This document shows positions 1-8,543 of a stretch of DNA of 64,000 nt, in pieces. The notes under the pieces were generated by a model that did no database searches, was not told the origin of the DNA, and saw only the letters and a program-made list of their open reading frames with translations. The DNA lies in assembly GCF_021440085.1 (NCBI RefSeq), contig NZ_JAKCPW010000011.1, positions 124,001-188,000 on the forward strand, written 5' to 3'. Source of the stretch: Dyadobacter sp. CY261. GTDB lineage: Bacteria; Bacteroidota; Bacteroidia; Cytophagales; Spirosomataceae. The first letter of the stretch is position 1. Every line of letters begins with the position of its first letter. Both the position numbers and the translations under genes were made by a program.

Positions 1-796
1 GAAAACCGGCTTCGTTCAATGTATCGGTGTGTATGGCCACCTGAATATCCAGGCGATCGGCCACCCGGAGCGATGCGTGGATCACCGCCGGGGTAGCACC
101 CCAGTCTTCATGGATCTTTAAACCAATCGCCCCTGCCCTTACCTGCTCTTCAAGCGGCGCTTCGGCGGTGCAATTTCCTTTGCCGGTAAATCCGAGGTTC
201 ATTGGGAAGGCTTCCGCAGCTTCCAGCATTTTACGGATATTCCATGCACCAGGCGTAACGGTAGTTGCATTGGTGCCGTCGGCCGGCCCGGTGCCACCCC
301 CGATCATGGTGGTAATTCCGCTGAACAATGCGTGGTCTATCTGCTGGGGACAAATAAAGTGAATGTGCGTATCGATACCCCCCGCCGTGGCGATCAGCCC
401 TGCGCCGCCGTGTACTTCGGTAGCCGCGCCGATGATCATGCCGGGCGTAATGCCATCGGTGGTGTCGGGATTGCCCGCCTTGCCGACGGCCACAATGTGC
501 CCGTCGCGGATACCGATATCGGCCTTTACAATGCCCCAGTGGTCGATGATCATCACGCTGGTAATGACCATATCCAGCACGCCATCGTCGCGCACCGCCG
601 TGCCCGACTGCGCCATACCGTCGCGGATCGTTTTGCCTCCGCCAAATTTCGATTCCTCCCCATAGCCTTCCGGCCCGCCCACAGAAAGGTCACGCTCGAT
701 CTCGATGATCAGGTCGGTATCGCCCAGGCGCACCCGGTCGCCCGTGGTAGGGCCGTACATATTGGCATATTTGATCCGGTTAATGACAAGGCTCAT
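1..796 (-). CDS. ureC: urease subunit alpha, N-terminal 265 residues (cut by window edge)
   Basis: Catalytic subunit of the nickel urease, which hydrolyses urea to ammonia and carbamate in the cytoplasm. The visible part contains the HxH nickel ligands (H144 and H146, in GIDTHIHF), the lysine that is carbamylated in the family (K227, in GLKIHEDWG), H229, and the ligand His of IHTDTLNEAGF (H256). The C-terminal half, with the mobile flap and the remaining active-site residues, lies beyond base 1. The ATG at 796 overlaps the ureB stop by 4 bp (ATGA), so the two are translationally coupled. Accessory genes ureDEFG are not in the window and would be expected further left. The call is secure. Confidence 0.97.
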   Translation of the reverse strand, partial: MSLVINRIKYANMYGPTTGDRVRLGDTDLIIEIERDLSVGGPEGYGEESKFGGGKTIRDGMAQSGTAVRDDGVLDMVITSVMIIDHWGIVKADIGIRDGHIVAVGKAGNPDTTDGITPGMIIGAATEVHGGAGLIATAGGIDTHIHFICPQQIDHALFSGITTMIGGGTGPADGTNATTVTPGAWNIRKMLEAAEAFPMNLGFTGKGNCTAEAPLEEQVRAGAIGLKIHEDWGATPAVIHASLRVADRLDIQVAIHTDTLNEAGF

Positions 797-1161
797 GGCA
801 GTTCGTTTTTGAAATCCCTTTTTAATGCTTCGGTCAGCGCCGCATCCCTGCCCTCTTCCAGCGGGCCGTCGACCAGGTTATTAAACCCAAAAACACGGCC
901 GCTCCCCGCTAACGCTACCAGCCATACGTCTTTCTCCTCCCCCGGCTCGAAACGGACTGCTGTGCCTGCTGGAATGTTCAGGCGCATTCCGTATGCCTTC
1001 ACGCGCTCGAATGCCAGCTGTTTGTTGACCTCAAAAAAATGAAAGTGCGATCCTACCTGAACCGGCCTGTCTCCCGTATTGACGACTGTGAGCTGTTCGG
1101 TGCGGCGGCCGGTATTGGCTACAATGTCGCCTTCCGCCAGAAAGTATTCACCTGGTACCAT
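793..1161 (-). CDS. ureB: urease subunit beta
   Basis: Structural beta subunit of urease, 122 aa, normal for a separate UreB. It opens with the family start VPGEYFLAEGDI and contains the conserved VGSHFHFFEVN and the GEEKDVWLV and GRVFGFNNLVDG segments. It lies 11 bp after ureA and overlaps ureC by 4 bp, giving the usual ureA-ureB-ureC order of a three-subunit bacterial urease. Nothing is unusual in the sequence. Confidence 0.97.
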   Translation of the reverse strand: MVPGEYFLAEGDIVANTGRRTEQLTVVNTGDRPVQVGSHFHFFEVNKQLAFERVKAYGMRLNIPAGTAVRFEPGEEKDVWLVALAGSGRVFGFNNLVDGPLEEGRDAALTEALKRDFKNELP

Positions 1162-1172
1162 GTTGTGGCTTT

Positions 1173-1475
1173 TTAACGTATCGGATTGTGGACTGTCACC
1201 AGCTTGGTGCCGTCCGGAAATGTGGCTTCGATCTGGATATCGTGGATCATTTCAGGAATGCCTTCCATAACATCCTCCCGGGCGAGAATTGTAGCGCCAA
1301 ACTGCATCAGCTGCGCTACCGACTGTCCATCGCGTGCGGCTTCCTGCAACCGGCTGCTGATCAGCGCTATCGACTCGGGGTAGTTCAGTTTCAGCCCACG
1401 GGCTCTTCTCTTTTCAGCCAGCTCGCCGGCCAGAAACAGCATGAGTTTTTCCTGTTCTCTGGGAGATAAATGCAT
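1173..1475 (-). CDS. ureA: urease subunit gamma
   Basis: Structural gamma subunit of urease, 100 aa, full length for UreA. It begins MHLSPREQEKLMLFLAGELA and ends with the family motifs IQIEATFPDGTKLVTVHNPI. It is the first gene of the ureABC unit. The 81-bp gap to the response-regulator gene carries its own promoter-like and operator-like sequences, so the urease genes can probably be transcribed separately from the kinase-regulator pair. Confidence 0.97.
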   Translation of the reverse strand: MHLSPREQEKLMLFLAGELAEKRRARGLKLNYPESIALISSRLQEAARDGQSVAQLMQFGATILAREDVMEGIPEMIHDIQIEATFPDGTKLVTVHNPIR

Positions 1476-1487
1476 AGCGCTCAGAAT

Positions 1488-1540
1488 TACCTAGGTAGTA
1501 TTACGTACGTAAATATAAGTACCTATTCCAAGCGCTGCAA
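1488..1540 (-). promoter_or_regulatory. probable ureABC promoter with two palindromic operators
   Basis: Seen: reading the minus strand, TTGC (1537-1540), 19 bp, then TATATTTA (1510-1517), close to the Bacteroidota -33/-7 consensus TTTG-N19-TAnnTTTG. The palindrome TACGTACGTA (1502-1511) overlaps the -7 edge, and a second palindrome TACCTAGGTA (1488-1497) is centred 14 bp further downstream. TACCTAT (1520-1526) lies in the spacer and matches the enterobacterial NarL heptamer TACYYMT. Inferred: binding sites for the NarL-like regulator encoded immediately upstream. Confidence 0.6.
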
Positions 1541-1556
1541 GTTTTTACCGTATTTT

Positions 1557-2222
1557 TTAAACCAATAATGAAGCCGCCCGTGCATTTTCCATCGCTTCCT
1601 CGATCGTGCTGACCTGGAACTTGCGAAGAATATTCAATCGGTGCGCTTCAATGGTGCGGATGCTGATACCGAGCGTTTCGGCGATATCCTTGTTGCTCAC
1701 GCCTTGATGGATCATGCGGATAATCTGCTGCTCTCGTTTCGAGAGCGCGATTTCGGGTGCACCTGCAGCAGCCGGAGCCTCACCCGTAGCATTACGCCGC
1801 TCGTGGTATTTCCGAACCACCGTATCGGTCACGTCGCCTATAAAGTAGAAATGCCCGCCATGCACCGAGCGGATCGCGTGCAGAAAAATCTTATTGCTGG
1901 TATCTTTCAAAATGTAGCCGCTCGCGCCCATATCGAGCGCCGTGCTCACATAATCAGGATTATCGAAAAGACTAAAAAAGAGCAGTTTCGCATTGGAATT
2001 AGCCTTAATGACCGATTTACCGGTATCCAGCCCGCTGATACCCTGCATGCGGATGTCCATGATGATCACGTCCGCGGGAATGTGCGCAAGTGATGCGATC
2101 GCCTCTTCGCCCGAAGAAGCTTCGCCGGACACTTCCATATCCGGTTCGTTGTTAATGAGCTGTTTGAGACCGTGTCTGAATATTTCATGGTCGTCGACTA
2201 AAAAGACAGCAATTTTTTTCAT
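1557..2222 (-). CDS. NarL/LuxR-family response regulator
   Basis: 221-aa DNA-binding response regulator. The receiver domain occupies about residues 1-120, with the acidic pair D10-D11 and the phospho-acceptor D56 in DVIIMDIRMQG. A LuxR-type helix-turn-helix lies near residues 153-215 (SKREQQIIRMIHQGVSNKDI, then GISIRTIEAHRLNIL). It is 35 bp downstream of the sensor kinase gene, which is its evident partner. The pair sits between the urea transporter and urease genes, so control of urea or nitrogen use is the natural inference. It should bind DNA as a phosphorylated dimer. The specific ligand of the system is not visible. Confidence 0.9.
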   Translation of the reverse strand: MKKIAVFLVDDHEIFRHGLKQLINNEPDMEVSGEASSGEEAIASLAHIPADVIIMDIRMQGISGLDTGKSVIKANSNAKLLFFSLFDNPDYVSTALDMGASGYILKDTSNKIFLHAIRSVHGGHFYFIGDVTDTVVRKYHERRNATGEAPAAAGAPEIALSKREQQIIRMIHQGVSNKDIAETLGISIRTIEAHRLNILRKFQVSTIEEAMENARAASLLV

Positions 2223-2257
2223 GTGATCGGGTCGTTTGTCGGTTGTGACAGGTTGGT

Positions 2258-4093
2258 TTACGCGTGTTTCCGCAAAGGAAGTTCAAGCTGAACGGTAGTA
2301 CCCTTTCCGGGTTCCGAGCTGATATTCAGGGTGCCTCTGAGCAGATCGGCACGTTCTTTCATCCCCCGCAAGCCGTGTGCCTTTGGAAACTTTTCCCGCG
2401 AATAAATATATTGGTTATCAAAATAAAATCCTTTTCCATTATCTTGAATGATCATATTCAGGAACTCGCTGTCGCTATCCACGTGGATTTCGACCATCGT
2501 GGCACCCGAATGCTTGATGACATTGTTCAGTGACTCCTGCAAGATCCTGAAAACCCCCACTTCCAGCTCGCGCGGCAATGCTTCGGCCTTCATATTCTCT
2601 TCTAAATGAAAAGTAACCTGGTCCGACGCTTCCCGGCACATTTTGACCAGTTCCCGGATCGCCGAACGCAGTCCAAAATCTTCGAGCACACTTGGTAACA
2701 AATCCGCACAAATGCGTTTGGTTTCAAATATAATCGCTGCCAGCAGCTCGTTGACGCGGTGGATTTCCGGGTCTTTGTGCTCCATCCGGTCATCCACCTG
2801 TTCGAGTTTCATACGCAGACTGGTCAGCATTTGCCCGATCCCGTCGTGGATTTCGGCCGCCACGCGCTCCCGTTCCTTTTCCTGCCCGGTGATGATCGAC
2901 AGCGACCGGATGTGCTGCTCGGTTTCCTGCCGCCGCATTTTCTCGTCTGTCAGCAACCAGAGCTCCTTTTCGGTGTTTTTGCGTTTGGTAATATCATTAC
3001 AAACGACCAGGTATTGATACAGCTCGCCCTGATTATTGATAATGGGCATCATTGTCACGTCCAGCCAGAAACCCGAACCGTCGGAAGCGGTGTCGTACAC
3101 TTCCCCCTGCCATACTTCCGTTCTCCGCCGTGGGTCGCGGATGTGGTGGTAGATAATGCTCTCATTTCCGCCCTGGTTGTTATAAAAAAGCGGCCGGTCT
3201 CGCAGCTCGGAGCCGCTGTATTTGGTCACGTGGCAGTATTTGTCGTTGGCGTAAATGATCTTCCCATCCTCGTCTGTCTTGACCAGGTAAGTCGCTTTTT
3301 CCAATGCATAATTCGTCTCGCGGAGCTCCTTATGGGATTTTTCAATGGATATGCTGCTTTCCTGTAATTGCTTCGCGAGTTGCTTGGAACGGTTTTCGGA
3401 GTCGATGAGCCCGGTCATGGTCTGCCGGATGCGGATCGAAAGCGGGAAGAATATCAGCGCCGCTTCCAGGAGCAGGGTAAACAGCACTACGCCGAGCAGA
3501 ATGTACTCAATCTCTTTCAACGTACGTACCTTCTGCCGCCAGAAACGGTCATAGTCAAACACGATCAGTTCCATGCCCAGCAGGTACGACTTCTCGTATT
3601 CGAGTATCTTTTTCACGTAAGGTTCGATATTGAGCGAATCCCCGGCGTTGTGCTTATCCATCGCATCCACCATCTTATTGGACGCGGCCAGTATTTCCTG
3701 GTAAGGATCTTTCACCATGTCGTACATCATGGCTATTTCCTTGCGGTTATTGGGGGGAAGATTTAAAAAGGAATTGCCGCTGATGAGTGACACGTGCGCC
3801 TTCTGCCATTGTTTCAGGGTGTTGACAAATTCCTTCCGATTGGATTCCACATCCCTCCCCGACTCGATGAGTAATGCGGTCTTGCTGAGCGTCTGGCTGT
3901 AAGTACGTAAGCGCCCGGCGTAGTTGATAATGTGGGAATCGTCGCGCTGGGCGGTAAGATAACGCTGGATCAGGATCTGGCTGAGGATCGAGATCACCGC
4001 CACAATGAGCAATGCCGACACATATAGCCAGGTGAAGTACAGAAATGTCTTCCGTTCCTGGGTTTCGTCCTCGACAACTTGTTTTTTTAGCAT
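2258..4093 (-). CDS. membrane sensor histidine kinase with PilJ/NarX-like sensor and PAS domain
   Basis: 611-aa kinase. Membrane helices lie near residues 18-46 and 198-221 and enclose a helical periplasmic domain. That domain starts INYAGRLRTYSQTLSKTALL (56-75), which resembles the PilJ-type, P-box-like helix of nitrate/nitrite sensors NarX and NarQ. A PAS/PAC domain follows (about 265-375), then a HisKA_3 dimerisation helix with H416 in EIHDGIGQMLTSLRMKL. The ATPase domain has the N-box near N523-N524, DNGKGF (551-556) and HGLRGMKERA. The architecture is that of NarX/LiaS-type kinases. The neighbouring regulator is the likely phosphorylation target. The signal may be an inorganic nitrogen anion, but the sequence alone does not show this. 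Confidence 0.88.
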   Translation of the reverse strand: MLKKQVVEDETQERKTFLYFTWLYVSALLIVAVISILSQILIQRYLTAQRDDSHIINYAGRLRTYSQTLSKTALLIESGRDVESNRKEFVNTLKQWQKAHVSLISGNSFLNLPPNNRKEIAMMYDMVKDPYQEILAASNKMVDAMDKHNAGDSLNIEPYVKKILEYEKSYLLGMELIVFDYDRFWRQKVRTLKEIEYILLGVVLFTLLLEAALIFFPLSIRIRQTMTGLIDSENRSKQLAKQLQESSISIEKSHKELRETNYALEKATYLVKTDEDGKIIYANDKYCHVTKYSGSELRDRPLFYNNQGGNESIIYHHIRDPRRRTEVWQGEVYDTASDGSGFWLDVTMMPIINNQGELYQYLVVCNDITKRKNTEKELWLLTDEKMRRQETEQHIRSLSIITGQEKERERVAAEIHDGIGQMLTSLRMKLEQVDDRMEHKDPEIHRVNELLAAIIFETKRICADLLPSVLEDFGLRSAIRELVKMCREASDQVTFHLEENMKAEALPRELEVGVFRILQESLNNVIKHSGATMVEIHVDSDSEFLNMIIQDNGKGFYFDNQYIYSREKFPKAHGLRGMKERADLLRGTLNISSEPGKGTTVQLELPLRKHA

Positions 4094-4111
4094 GGGCTGA
4101 AACTGGAAAAA

Positions 4112-4149
4112 CTCATGTACCTACGCGTAAAGATACGTAGGTACATGAG
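4112..4149. promoter_or_regulatory. 14-bp perfect inverted repeat upstream of the sensor kinase gene
   Basis: Seen: arms CTCATGTACCTACG (4112-4125) and CGTAGGTACATGAG (4136-4149) are exact inverted complements around a 10-nt spacer. The spacer on the minus strand contains TATCTTTA (4128-4135), a 7-of-8 match to the -7 box TAnnTTTG. No convincing -33 box is visible. The arms carry TACCTA/TAGGTA, like the palindromes before ureA and the porin. It lies between the urtE stop and the kinase start. Possible roles are an operator with the promoter in its centre, or an RNA hairpin that reduces read-through from urt into the kinase gene. No U-run follows, which favours the operator reading. Confidence 0.6.
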
Positions 4150-4176
4150 CATATGCGTTATATGCACCTGTAAAAC

Positions 4177-4887
4177 TTAAAGCGAAATATGGTTTTGCAG
4201 CTCTTCCATGCTCATTTCCTCCGCGCTACCCTCTGAAACCACCGCGCCCCGGCTCATGAAATAGTAATAATCTGTTACCGGGCTGGCAAAGTCGATCTTT
4301 TGTTCCACCAGCAATACCGAAATGCCCCTTTCCCGCGCCAACGTCTTCAAAATCTGCCCGATCTCCTGCGAAATGGACGGTTGAATGCCTTCGGTAGGTT
4401 CGTCGAGCAACAGTAGTGATGGCCTTCCCGTGAGTGCGCGTGCAATGGCGAGCTGCTGCTGCTGACCACCGCTGAGGTTGCCGCCCAAGCGGTTGCGGAA
4501 ATCTTTCAGGATCGGGAACAAGGTATAAATCTCGTCTTCCGGAATCTTTGCTTTTCGGTCGGATACCGCTTCCAGGCCGAGTTTGAGGTTCTCATATACT
4601 GTCAGCTTTGGAATAATTTCCCTCCCCTGCGGCACGTAGGCAATGCCCATTCTCGATTTTTTGAATGCCGGCAGCTTCGTAACCGATTCTCCATTGTATT
4701 CGATGGTCCCGTCTTTCGGCGGTACAATGCCCATGATCGTTTTCAGCAAGGTGGTCTTGCCCACCCCGTTGCGGCCCATAACCGTAGTAACTGTCCCCTT
4801 TTTCACTTCCAGCGACGTGCCCCAGAGGATCGTGCTTTGTCCGTAGGCGGATGTCAGCGAACTGACTTTCAAGATCGGTGTTCCCAT
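4177..4887 (-). CDS. urtE: urea ABC transporter ATP-binding subunit UrtE
   Basis: 236-aa LivF-type ATPase that powers urea import with UrtD. Walker A is GRNGVGKTTLLKT, the ABC signature LSGGQQQQLAIARAL and Walker B LLLLDEPTEGIQP. It is the last of the five urt genes and follows urtD after 3 bp. The branched-chain amino-acid (Liv) systems are close relatives, but the complete urtABCDE order next to urease supports urea. Length and motifs are normal. Confidence 0.93.
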   Translation of the reverse strand: MGTPILKVSSLTSAYGQSTILWGTSLEVKKGTVTTVMGRNGVGKTTLLKTIMGIVPPKDGTIEYNGESVTKLPAFKKSRMGIAYVPQGREIIPKLTVYENLKLGLEAVSDRKAKIPEDEIYTLFPILKDFRNRLGGNLSGGQQQQLAIARALTGRPSLLLLDEPTEGIQPSISQEIGQILKTLARERGISVLLVEQKIDFASPVTDYYYFMSRGAVVSEGSAEEMSMEELQNHISL

Positions 4888-4890
4888 TTC

Positions 4891-5652
4891 TCAGAAATTT
4901 TCAAGTTGAACATTGGCCCGGCCCAGGTAGCTGTCTATCACCCGCTGGTCATTACGTACGTCTTCGAAAGTACCTTCCATGAGCAGCTTCCCGCGTACGA
5001 GCACCGTCACGAGGTCCTGCGCGATCTGCTCTACAAATTTCATGTCGTGCTCGATCACGATGATGGCGTGCTGCCGGGCAAGTTGCAGGAGCAACTCACC
5101 GGTTTTTTCCGTTTCTTCGTCCGACATTCCCGCCGCCGGCTCGTCGATCAGCATCAGTTTCGGATCCTGCAAAACCACAATGGCAATTTCCAGCCATTGT
5201 TTCTGACCATGCGAAAGCTCTCCCGCAATTTTTCCCAGACATTTTTGCAAACCTACTTTTAATGCCACCTCGTGAATGCGTCCGTCGATCTCTTCGCTGG
5301 GCTTGAAGAAAAGCGAAGCGAAAATCCCTTTATTCATCTTAAATGCAAGCAGCATATTATCGTAAACCGTGAGGCTGGGAAATACCGAAGGTTTCTGGAA
5401 TTTGCGGCCAATGCCCATGTCGGCGATCCGCACTTCGCTTTTGCCCAATACCGAATGGCCGTCGAAATGCACTTCGCCCGCATCCGCTTTGGTTTTGCCG
5501 CACAGAATATCCAGGAACGTCGATTTACCTGCACCATTGGGACCGATAATGACCCTGAGTTCACGGTCGAGCAAATTGAAATGGCTCAAATTCAGCGCAT
5601 GGACGCCCCCAAAAGAGACGGATAAGTTCTTCACTGTCAATAGCATGATCAT
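4891..5652 (-). CDS. urtD: urea ABC transporter ATP-binding subunit UrtD
   Basis: 253-aa LivG-type ATPase. Walker A is GPNGAGKSTFLD, the signature LSHGQKQWLEIA and Walker B LMLIDEPAAGMSDEE, followed by the switch histidine in IVIEHDM. UrtD and UrtE form the nucleotide-binding pair of the importer. The start used is ATG 5652; an in-frame ATG two codons later is equally possible. Spacing is 44 bp to urtC and 3 bp to urtE, consistent with one transcript. Confidence 0.93.
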   Translation of the reverse strand: MIMLLTVKNLSVSFGGVHALNLSHFNLLDRELRVIIGPNGAGKSTFLDILCGKTKADAGEVHFDGHSVLGKSEVRIADMGIGRKFQKPSVFPSLTVYDNMLLAFKMNKGIFASLFFKPSEEIDGRIHEVALKVGLQKCLGKIAGELSHGQKQWLEIAIVVLQDPKLMLIDEPAAGMSDEETEKTGELLLQLARQHAIIVIEHDMKFVEQIAQDLVTVLVRGKLLMEGTFEDVRNDQRVIDSYLGRANVQLENF

Positions 5653-5696
5653 GGCAGTTTTGTGATTTGAAATAACAGATAACCAGCAATGCAGGG

Positions 5697-6836
5697 TTAC
5701 GACTGCACTACTTCCTGCCCGGCAGGCTGGGCTTTTGGCTTACGCTTTCCTCCGAGTTTGGCAATCACCGTTTCAAGCATTCCCAACAATCCCTTATCAA
5801 AATACAGTACTGTGGTTATGAACAGGAAACCCAGAATAAACAGCCAGGAGTCGGGAAAAAGGCTGGTGCAAATGCTGTACAGGAAATTGACGATCAGCGA
5901 ACCTAAAATGGCCCCTTTTAATTTTCCCCTGCCGCCTATCGCCACCCACATCACCATTTCCACCGAAGCCCTTACATCCATTCTTCCGGGTGTGATAATG
6001 CCCGTCTGGGGCGCGTAGAGCATTCCGGCAATGGCGGCGAGCAATGCGGCTACGATGAATATGGCCAGTTTGTAATGCATGACGCGATAGGCCGTGTAAC
6101 TTGTTCTCGATTCGCTGTCGCGGATGGCTTGCAGTACTTTGCCAAACTTGGAACCGACGAGTTTCGTGCTCAGCCAGAGCGCTACGCCCAGCGTCAGCAA
6201 CGAAAGCAGGTAGAGGCCCAGTTTCACACCCGGCACGGAAAGGCTGAGCCCGAGCAGTGTTTTAAAATCAGTGAGGCCGTTGGTGCCTCCGAGCATGGTT
6301 TCGTTGCGGAGGAAAATGAGCCACATCGCCAATGCCAGCGCCTGGGTGATAATAGCCATATAGACGCCGCGGATACGACTTCGGAAAATAAAATAGCCGA
6401 AGACCAATGCGAATGCAGCCGGAATAAGCAGCCCCAGCACGACCGCGAGGCCGAAGGACTGGAATGGCACCCAGAAAAACGGCAGTGTTTCCACCTGGTT
6501 CCAGGCCATGAAATCGGGCATGGGGATGCCGTTGGCACCAGAAGCCGTTGCGCCTTTGAGCACAATATGCATGGCTACGCTGTATCCACCGAGACAGAAG
6601 AAAAAAGCCTGGCACATAGAGAGAATGCCCGTATAACCCCAGATGAGGTCAACGCCCAGCGCCACGATGGCAAAGCAGAAGTATCGGCCCCAGAGCGAGA
6701 TGGTGTTGCCGGATACGAAACCCAGCACATTTCCCAGCGGCAAAATGATCAGGAACAATGCCATGCAGCATGCATACAACCCGAAATCCTTTTTATTTCC
6801 CATAATCGATGTGAGATAACATTGGTTTCCCTTCAA
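5697..6836 (-). CDS. urtC: urea ABC transporter permease UrtC
   Basis: 379-aa polytopic inner-membrane permease of the LivM type, with about ten hydrophobic segments. The conserved GYTGILSMCQAFFFCLGGY is near the N-terminus, RIRGVYMAIITQALALAMWL lies in the middle, and the permease EAA-like loop VLQAIRDSESRTSYTAYRV is present. The C-terminus is a charged lysine-rich tail. It pairs with UrtB to form the translocation channel. It lies 21 bp from urtB and 44 bp from urtD. Confidence 0.93.
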   Translation of the reverse strand: MKGNQCYLTSIMGNKKDFGLYACCMALFLIILPLGNVLGFVSGNTISLWGRYFCFAIVALGVDLIWGYTGILSMCQAFFFCLGGYSVAMHIVLKGATASGANGIPMPDFMAWNQVETLPFFWVPFQSFGLAVVLGLLIPAAFALVFGYFIFRSRIRGVYMAIITQALALAMWLIFLRNETMLGGTNGLTDFKTLLGLSLSVPGVKLGLYLLSLLTLGVALWLSTKLVGSKFGKVLQAIRDSESRTSYTAYRVMHYKLAIFIVAALLAAIAGMLYAPQTGIITPGRMDVRASVEMVMWVAIGGRGKLKGAILGSLIVNFLYSICTSLFPDSWLFILGFLFITTVLYFDKGLLGMLETVIAKLGGKRKPKAQPAGQEVVQS

Positions 6837-6857
6837 AAATTGACAATACCTGTCCGG

Positions 6858-8495
6858 TCAATCCTCGGCAACCCGCCCCTTGTCGGGAAAGAGCCCGCGG
6901 GGTTTGAATTGCAGGAAGATCACGATCAGCGCCAGAATAAGCACTTTTCCATAAACGGCTTCGTAGAACGATTCCAGGACTTTGGTCAAAAAGCCGATTC
7001 CCAGTCCGGAAACAATGGCCCCGGCGATCTTCCCGACGCCGCCCGTCACCACCACCAGGAACGAATCGACGATGTAGGTTTGGCCCATATCGGGCACCAC
7101 ATTACCGATCAGCGTCATCGCACAGCCGGCCAGGCCAGCCAGGCCCGACCCTAAAAAGAATGTGATGGCATCCACACGGCGCGTCTCAACACCCAGGCAG
7201 GCGCTCATGGTGCGGTTCTGGGTGACTGCGCGGATGCGGATACCCAGACGGCTCCGGTAGAGCATCAGGTAGGTGAGCGAGACGACCACTATCGTTAATC
7301 CAATGATAAACAACCGGTTAAATGGTAATACCAAATGCGGCATCAGCTGCCAGCCACCCGCCAGGAATGCGGGCGCTTTCACGGCGGTGAGGTCTCCGAA
7401 AATACTTCTGGCGGTTTGTACCATGATGAGGCTTACACCCCAGGTTGCAAGCAGACTTTCCAGCGGCCTGGCGTACAAATGCCTGATCACCAGCCTCTCC
7501 AACACCAACCCGAACACCCCCGCCACCACAAATGACGCTGGTAACGATACCCAAAAGTATAGGTCGGACTTCACCCCCAGCGTGTCGATGAAAAGCGATT
7601 GCATACAAAAGGTCGTATAAGCCCCGATCATCAGAAATTCGCCATGCGCCATATTAATGATCCCCGCCAGCCCGTACACAATCGCTAAGCCGAGTGCAAT
7701 GAGGATCAGTATGCTTCCCAGGCTAATCCCGCTAAACAGGTTTTGCGCCTTCTCAATACGACTTTGCAGGCTTTCGAGGTCCTCCACTTTTTCGGCAGCA
7801 TATGCCCTTGCGGATACCACATTGCCTTTTTCCTCATAATTTTTCAGGATCAACCCTACGTTTTCACCCCAGTTATCATCCAGGCTATCGATATAAGCCC
7901 TTGCCTCGGGTTCGGAAAGGGTTTCATCCAGTTTCATTTGAAAAAGCACCTCCCTCCCTGCCGTCTGCGCACCGGGGTCCGTTTCCTGCCGCAAGGCTTT
8001 TTCGAGCAATGCGATCCTATCCGGATCCGGCGCGTTTACGAGCTGGCCGTACGCCATGGTCCGTTTTTGGGGATCAGGGCTGGTCAGGTTCAGATACGGC
8101 AAAACAACGTTGAGTAAAAGTCTTTCGGATCGGCTGATCTCTACTTTTTGCAGTTGATCGGCCGACAGCTTCGTGGCTGCCTGCTGGTTCTGCGGATAGA
8201 GGTAAAAGACCGTAAAAACCTCTTTTTCGCCGGAGGTCTCCGCCTCACCCGTGGTTACGGGTTTGCCCCCCAGCATGTAAAGCTTCTTGTCATTGATCGC
8301 CGCGAGCAGCGGGAAGGTCGCAGGGTCCTTTTTCGCTGCCAGATACCGGAGCGCCTGACCCCGGGCTGAGTCGTTTGGCGGGTTCAGGACAGCCGCCATG
8401 TGAATGGAAATGCTGTCCGCCTGCTGTGCAATCGCCCCGCGGCTTATTCCTATGGCCAAAAGGATCACCAGCCACACCTTTTGAATGCAGTTCAT
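6858..8495 (-). CDS. urtB: urea ABC transporter permease UrtB with N-terminal periplasmic extension
   Basis: LivH-type permease, 545 aa from the ATG at 8495. An upstream in-frame ATG at 8522 would add nine residues, but the shorter start gives a clean signal peptide (MNCIQKVWLVILLAIGISRG, then AIAQQ). About residues 25-255 form a soluble helical region, probably periplasmic, that plain LivH proteins lack but long UrtB proteins have. The rest is the membrane permease, with YGLAGIINMAHGEFLMIGAY and TQNRTMSACLGVETRRVD (coupling loop). UrtB and UrtC together form the urea channel. The role of the extension is not evident from sequence. Confidence 0.92.
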   Translation of the reverse strand: MNCIQKVWLVILLAIGISRGAIAQQADSISIHMAAVLNPPNDSARGQALRYLAAKKDPATFPLLAAINDKKLYMLGGKPVTTGEAETSGEKEVFTVFYLYPQNQQAATKLSADQLQKVEISRSERLLLNVVLPYLNLTSPDPQKRTMAYGQLVNAPDPDRIALLEKALRQETDPGAQTAGREVLFQMKLDETLSEPEARAYIDSLDDNWGENVGLILKNYEEKGNVVSARAYAAEKVEDLESLQSRIEKAQNLFSGISLGSILILIALGLAIVYGLAGIINMAHGEFLMIGAYTTFCMQSLFIDTLGVKSDLYFWVSLPASFVVAGVFGLVLERLVIRHLYARPLESLLATWGVSLIMVQTARSIFGDLTAVKAPAFLAGGWQLMPHLVLPFNRLFIIGLTIVVVSLTYLMLYRSRLGIRIRAVTQNRTMSACLGVETRRVDAITFFLGSGLAGLAGCAMTLIGNVVPDMGQTYIVDSFLVVVTGGVGKIAGAIVSGLGIGFLTKVLESFYEAVYGKVLILALIVIFLQFKPRGLFPDKGRVAED

Positions 8496-8543
8496 AACCA
8501 GGGATGTTAAATGCGGCCGCAATGGCCGCGTTGAGACGGATGC

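Noticed and set aside
332..1042. 236-aa plus-strand reading frame over ureC/ureB
   Set aside because: It is antisense to clear urease genes, has low-complexity Arg/His/Ala composition, and matches no family I recognise.
4951..4962. TACGTACGT copy inside urtD
   Set aside because: It lies in coding sequence with no promoter boxes nearby, so it is probably a chance match to the operator motif.
6075..7154. 359-aa plus-strand reading frame over urtC/urtB
   Set aside because: Mirror frame of two permease genes. The composition is hydrophilic antisense of membrane helices, with no start context or domain.
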